In this document: one piece after another, positions 63,025 to 64,000 of the stretch
Numbering within the stretch: the first letter of the stretch is position 1
How the letters are laid out: every line of letters begins with the position of its first letter
Notes under the pieces: generated by a model
What the model saw: only the letters and a program-made list of their open reading frames with translations
Told to the model about the DNA's origin: nothing
Databases searched by the model: none
Made by a program: the position numbers and the translations under genes
Assembly (NCBI RefSeq): GCF_017377855.1
Contig: NZ_JAFREP010000024.1
Location: 1 to 64,000, forward strand
DNA length: 64,000 bases
Direction of reading: 5' to 3'
Origin: Acanthopleuribacter pedis
Lineage (GTDB): Bacteria > Acidobacteriota > Holophagae > Acanthopleuribacterales > Acanthopleuribacteraceae

Positions 63025-63073
63025 CCCGCGTTTCGCGCGTATCGATCTCGGGAGGTGCGCCGCGAAACGCGGG
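63025..63073. other. 13-bp inverted repeat after the metallothionein-like gene
   Basis: CCCGCGTTTCGCG (63025-63037) and CGCGAAACGCGGG (63061-63073) pair perfectly with a 23-base loop, starting 9 bases after the stop codon. No T-tract follows, so it may stabilise the 3' end or terminate weakly in both directions between convergent genes. Confidence 0.5.
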
Positions 63074-63121
63074 AACAGGTCCGTACACAACCTAGAACCC
63101 ACAACGCGTACACGGCCCCCG

Positions 63122-63745
63122 TTACGAGGTGGGTTTTTCCCCTTCACGCTCAGCCGAAAGCACCACCTCGGGCCGCGCTTCACCTGGGCCGGCGTGGCTT
63201 GTGAGAAGCGGCGGTGCTGGCGCGGGCGCCTCTAAACGCGCCGCTTCAGCAACCGTCGTCAACGCGGCATCGTGCGAAACACCCGCGGCGATCTGCTGTT
63301 GCAGGTTTTCGATAAGCGCGGTCATATGGTCCATCTTGTCGGCCATCCGGCTGATTTTTTCGTCGAGTTGGTCCACGGACGCCTGCGCCAAGGAATGGTG
63401 AAACATCGGAAGCGCCGCTTCCCAAGTCTCGGCCCGCAACCAACCCTGACGTACATAACCCTTTTGCTCCAAATACGCTTGACGCCAACGGTTGCCGTAG
63501 GCGCCAATCAAGACATGCACCCCCACGTTCAGCACACCGGTCACCGCACCAAAGTCGGTATAAATTTGCGAGAGGATGTGGAGCACCTCCACGGCGAGCA
63601 ACCCGGCACCGGCGGCGGGTAGCCGTTTCACAAAAGCCCAAATAAACCCAAAAATCGCGCCCGGCCAAGAGAACCCCTGTTTCACAACCGCCGGACCCTC
63701 GGTGGGGTGGAGATAAGTTATGTAGGTCGCGGGCTGATTGCTCAA
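63122..63745 (-). CDS. DUF2628-like membrane protein
   Basis: 207 residues from a TTG at 63745 with GAGGTG upstream. Residues 20-115 match the DUF2628 pattern (GFSWPGAIFGFIWAFVKRL, then a second hydrophobic segment, then GAYGNRWRQAYLEQKGYV), with two or three membrane segments. A coiled coil (about 130-160, VDQLDEKISRMADKMDHM) and a Pro/Ala-rich cytoplasmic tail follow. Function unknown. Convergent with the MerR-metallothionein operon. Confidence 0.8.
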   Translation of the reverse strand: MSNQPATYITYLHPTEGPAVVKQGFSWPGAIFGFIWAFVKRLPAAGAGLLAVEVLHILSQIYTDFGAVTGVLNVGVHVLIGAYGNRWRQAYLEQKGYVRQGWLRAETWEAALPMFHHSLAQASVDQLDEKISRMADKMDHMTALIENLQQQIAAGVSHDAALTTVAEAARLEAPAPAPPLLTSHAGPGEARPEVVLSAEREGEKPTS

Positions 63746-64000
63746 GGTTCACCTCGTCGTCGCATCGTGAAAAAACACCGGGCCTTTCCCCCGGCCAGTC
63801 TGTTCGGCGCGGCCTTCACCTGCTTAGTCCCTGCATTCCAGGCAAACAAAGATTCAGCACCAATGTTGGAACCACGCTGAGGGTCCAGTCATCGGAAGGG
63901 TTACGTGTTGCACCAACTTATCCCTTTCTCAGCACTTCCGCCAGCCAAATTCCGCTTGAATGCCCTTCAAGACAACTTCCATGGGCATCCCTTGAACCGC
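63746..64000. other. Right end, no supported gene
   Basis: 255 bases containing only the upstream region of the DUF2628-like gene; no promoter, repeat or open frame that I can support. Confidence 0.4.

Noticed and set aside
62850..63095. 81-codon frame over the metallothionein-like region
   Set aside because: Ala/Pro-rich out-of-frame reading of the Cys codons; the 62900 frame has the start signal and the Cys pattern.
1..64000. tRNA, rRNA, origin or prophage genes
   Set aside because: None recognised on either strand; repeat-bounded areas contain no integrase, transposase or structural phage gene.

Overview
The window is a GC-rich chromosomal segment of a Gram-negative-type bacterium. Evidence includes lipoproteins, many Sec-exported proteins, a periplasmic-sensor hybrid histidine kinase with a Reg_prop propeller, and a type I-E CRISPR repeat. 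The large propeller kinase, FG-GAP and 6-bladed propeller proteins, fascin-like and dockerin-like modules and many long proteins of unknown function suggest a free-living or host-associated Acidobacteriota (Holophagae/Acanthopleuribacter-like) or similar deep-branching lineage. That placement is an impression, not a result. No rRNA, tRNA or cas gene was seen.

Layout. 0-3 kb: leftward group with a nitrilase-fold protein, an unknown protein with a phosphoribosyltransferase-like loop, and a small unknown protein, bordered by repeat copies. 3.1-7.8 kb: a 1565-residue propeller hybrid histidine kinase carrying two kinase cores. 7.9-9.2 kb: an LRR protein and a pRiA4b ORF-3-like protein. 9.6-34 kb: the most unusual region. 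Two paralogous papain-like proteins (9650-10309 and 33286-33960) flank a leftward run of five genes (32498 to 12054, four junctions, three overlapping) encoding proteins of 1079, 1339, 552, 2491 and 1345 residues. They comprise an FnIII-like protein, an unknown protein, a soluble ComEC-like metallo-beta-lactamase-fold hydrolase, and two giants with LysM-like modules; none has a signal peptide. The two papain-like genes share upstream sequence and a sigma-54-like -24/-12 element, but the second has Gly in place of the catalytic Cys. 34-44 kb: exported small Cys-rich protein, 6-bladed propeller protein, DJ-1-like protein with a divergent LysR regulator, FG-GAP protein, CadC-like regulator, serine hydrolase and an exported protein. 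44.0-46.7 kb: a CRISPR array of 38 repeats and 37 spacers with an AT-rich leader on the left. 46.8-55.4 kb: the debris of a longer array. CRISPR repeat relics at 48.7, 50.2 and 55.4 kb keep the same orientation and are separated by genes, a 229-bp tandem repeat, a NucS-like DUF5655 protein, a LysR regulator, an OYE oxidoreductase and an asparaginase pseudogene split by a 175-bp miniature inverted-repeat element. 55.5-64 kb: arylamine N-acetyltransferase, fascin-like exported protein, strictosidine-synthase-like protein, DUF4832-like lipoprotein with a dockerin-like tail, a small membrane protein, a MerR regulator with a textbook operator followed by a 38-residue metallothionein-like protein, and a DUF2628 protein.

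Two dispersed non-coding repeat families recur here. R1 has 18-bp TIRs beginning CCCGCA (33074-33247, 53695-53869, 61622-61672). R2 is about 165-180 bp with TIRs AACCTAAGAAGCGCGATA (126-343 composite, 34012-34184, 56668-56832, 61308-61487).
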